Shown here one piece after another: positions 7,050 through 7,870 of a stretch of DNA of 7,870 bases. Position 1 is the stretch's first letter. Every line of letters starts with the position of its first letter. The translations under genes were made by a program, and so were the position numbers. This DNA is from Paracoccaceae bacterium (lineage in GTDB: Bacteria > Pseudomonadota > Alphaproteobacteria > Rhodobacterales > Rhodobacteraceae). Under the pieces are notes generated by a model. The model saw only the letters and a program-made list of their open reading frames with translations, searched no databases and had not been told where the DNA came from. The stretch is from the NCBI GenBank assembly GCA_024742655.1, contig JANSYB010000076.1, positions 1 through 7,870 on the forward strand, read 5' to 3'.

Positions 7050-7841
7050 ATGAAACAGTATCACGACGCTCTGCGCCATATTCTTGAGACCGGCACGCCG
7101 TCCTCAGACCGCACGGGAACCGGCACGCTGTCGGCTTTCGGGATGCAGGCACGCTATCCGATGGCCCAGGGCTTCCCGCTGGTGACCACCAAGAAATTGC
7201 ACCTGCGCTCGATCATACATGAACTGCTGTGGTTCCTGTCGGGGGACACGAACATCCGGTATCTCAAGGAAAACGGCGTATCGATCTGGGATGAGTGGGC
7301 CGATGAAACCGGCGATCTTGGCCCCGTGTACGGCCACCAGTGGCGTCACTGGCCCGGCCCCGTGGGCGAGATCGACCAGATCGAAACCCTGATCGAGATG
7401 ATCCGCACCACCCCCGACAGCCGCCGCCTGATCGTGTCGGCCTGGAACCCGGGCGATGTGCCCCAGATGGCGCTGCCGCCCTGTCACACGCTCTGGCAGG
7501 TGCGTATCATCGGTGGCCGCCTGCATCTGCAACTCTACCAGCGCTCCGCCGACATGTTCCTCGGCGTCCCGTTCAACATCGCGTCCTATGCCCTTTTGCT
7601 GCACATGCTGGCCCATGTGACGGGCTATGAGCCGGGCGATTTCGTCCACACGATCGGCGACGCACATATCTATTCCAACCATATGGAGCAGGTGAAATTG
7701 CAACTGTCCCGCACGCCCAAACCGCTACCCACCTTGCGGATCATCCGTGATGTGCCGTCGATCTTCGATTTCACCTTCGAGGATTTCGAGATCACAGGTT
7801 ATGCGCCTGACGCGCATATCCCGGCACCGGTGGCGGTCTGA
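7050..7841 (+). CDS. thyA: Thymidylate synthase ThyA
   Basis: Makes dTMP from dUMP with 5,10-methylene-tetrahydrofolate as carbon donor and reductant, releasing dihydrofolate; cytoplasmic dimer. The 263-residue protein has the length of E. coli ThyA and its landmarks in order: [14 protein letters not shown] (phosphate-binding Arg), [38 protein letters not shown] (the arginine pair given by the dimer partner), the nucleophile C145 in [30 protein letters not shown] with the substrate-contacting Asp and Asn, and HIYSNH. The final Val is in place. ATG at 7050 begins the canonical [12 protein letters not shown]; an ATG at 6552 lies in the lipoprotein gene and is rejected. GGGAA before the start is a modest ribosome site. 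The stop overlaps the folA start as TGATG, joining the two steps of the folate cycle. Confidence 0.97.
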   Translation: MKQYHDALRHILETGTPSSDRTGTGTLSAFGMQARYPMAQGFPLVTTKKLHLRSIIHELLWFLSGDTNIRYLKENGVSIWDEWADETGDLGPVYGHQWRHWPGPVGEIDQIETLIEMIRTTPDSRRLIVSAWNPGDVPQMALPPCHTLWQVRIIGGRLHLQLYQRSADMFLGVPFNIASYALLLHMLAHVTGYEPGDFVHTIGDAHIYSNHMEQVKLQLSRTPKPLPTLRIIRDVPSIFDFTFEDFEITGYAPDAHIPAPVAV

Positions 7842-7870
7842 TGATCTCGCTTGTCGTCGCCCGTGATCGC
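7841..7870 (+). CDS. folA: Dihydrofolate reductase, first ten codons only (cut by window edge)
   Basis: ATG at 7841 overlaps the thyA stop by one base (TGATG) and opens the reading frame [10 protein letters not shown], which matches the usual dihydrofolate reductase start (MISL-VA). The enzyme would reduce the dihydrofolate left by ThyA back to tetrahydrofolate with NADPH. Only ten residues are visible, so the call rests on this short match plus the very common thyA-folA order. Confidence 0.75.
   Translation, partial: MISLVVARDR

Noticed and set aside
6137..7087. A 316-codon plus-strand open frame opposite the lipoprotein gene
   Set aside because: The opposite strand encodes a convincing lipoprotein with signal peptide and tether; this frame has no ribosome site and crosses the spacer into thyA out of frame.

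Overview
The window looks like a GC-rich alphaproteobacterial chromosome, most likely of the Rhodobacteraceae/Roseobacter group. Reasons are the class Ib aspartate aminotransferase, the SdhE and LdtR-like MarR proteins, two DUF1194 proteins, and a thyA-folA pair in a compact, overlapping layout. This placement rests on reading the proteins, not on a search. No tRNA, rRNA, CRISPR array, insertion sequence or attachment site was seen.

Left part (1-2533). A divergent pair opens the window: aspartate aminotransferase runs leftward off the edge (its last ~13 residues are missing), and a small XRE-type regulator runs rightward. The regulator overlaps sdhE, the factor that helps attach FAD to succinate dehydrogenase, and a stem-loop terminator begins at the sdhE stop codon. 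After a 101-base AT-rich gap holding a candidate operator comes a MarR-family regulator. It meets the next, leftward, operon tail to tail with a 7-base overlap.

Middle part (2527-6814, all minus strand). Five genes run leftward with tiny gaps or overlaps. In transcription order they are: a lipoprotein with a beta-rich, TbpB-like C-terminus; an outer-membrane protein with a helical periplasmic domain and a beta-barrel, matching the Slam (surface lipoprotein assembly modifier) architecture; a glyoxalase I-like VOC protein with all four metal ligands; and two exported von Willebrand A-like DUF1194 proteins in tandem. The lipoprotein and Slam-like genes overlap by 20 bases and read as a substrate and its surface-export partner. 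This is the most interesting system in the window. The VOC-DUF1194-DUF1194 genes form a second overlapping cluster 62 bases downstream, which could be a separate unit.

Right part (6815-7870). A 235-base divergent spacer separates the lipoprotein gene from thyA, which overlaps by one base the first ten codons of a dihydrofolate reductase gene (folA) cut by the window edge. The spacer holds a hairpin with a T-run and a good -10 box for thyA. ThyA converts dUMP to dTMP while oxidising methylene-tetrahydrofolate to dihydrofolate, which FolA reduces again.
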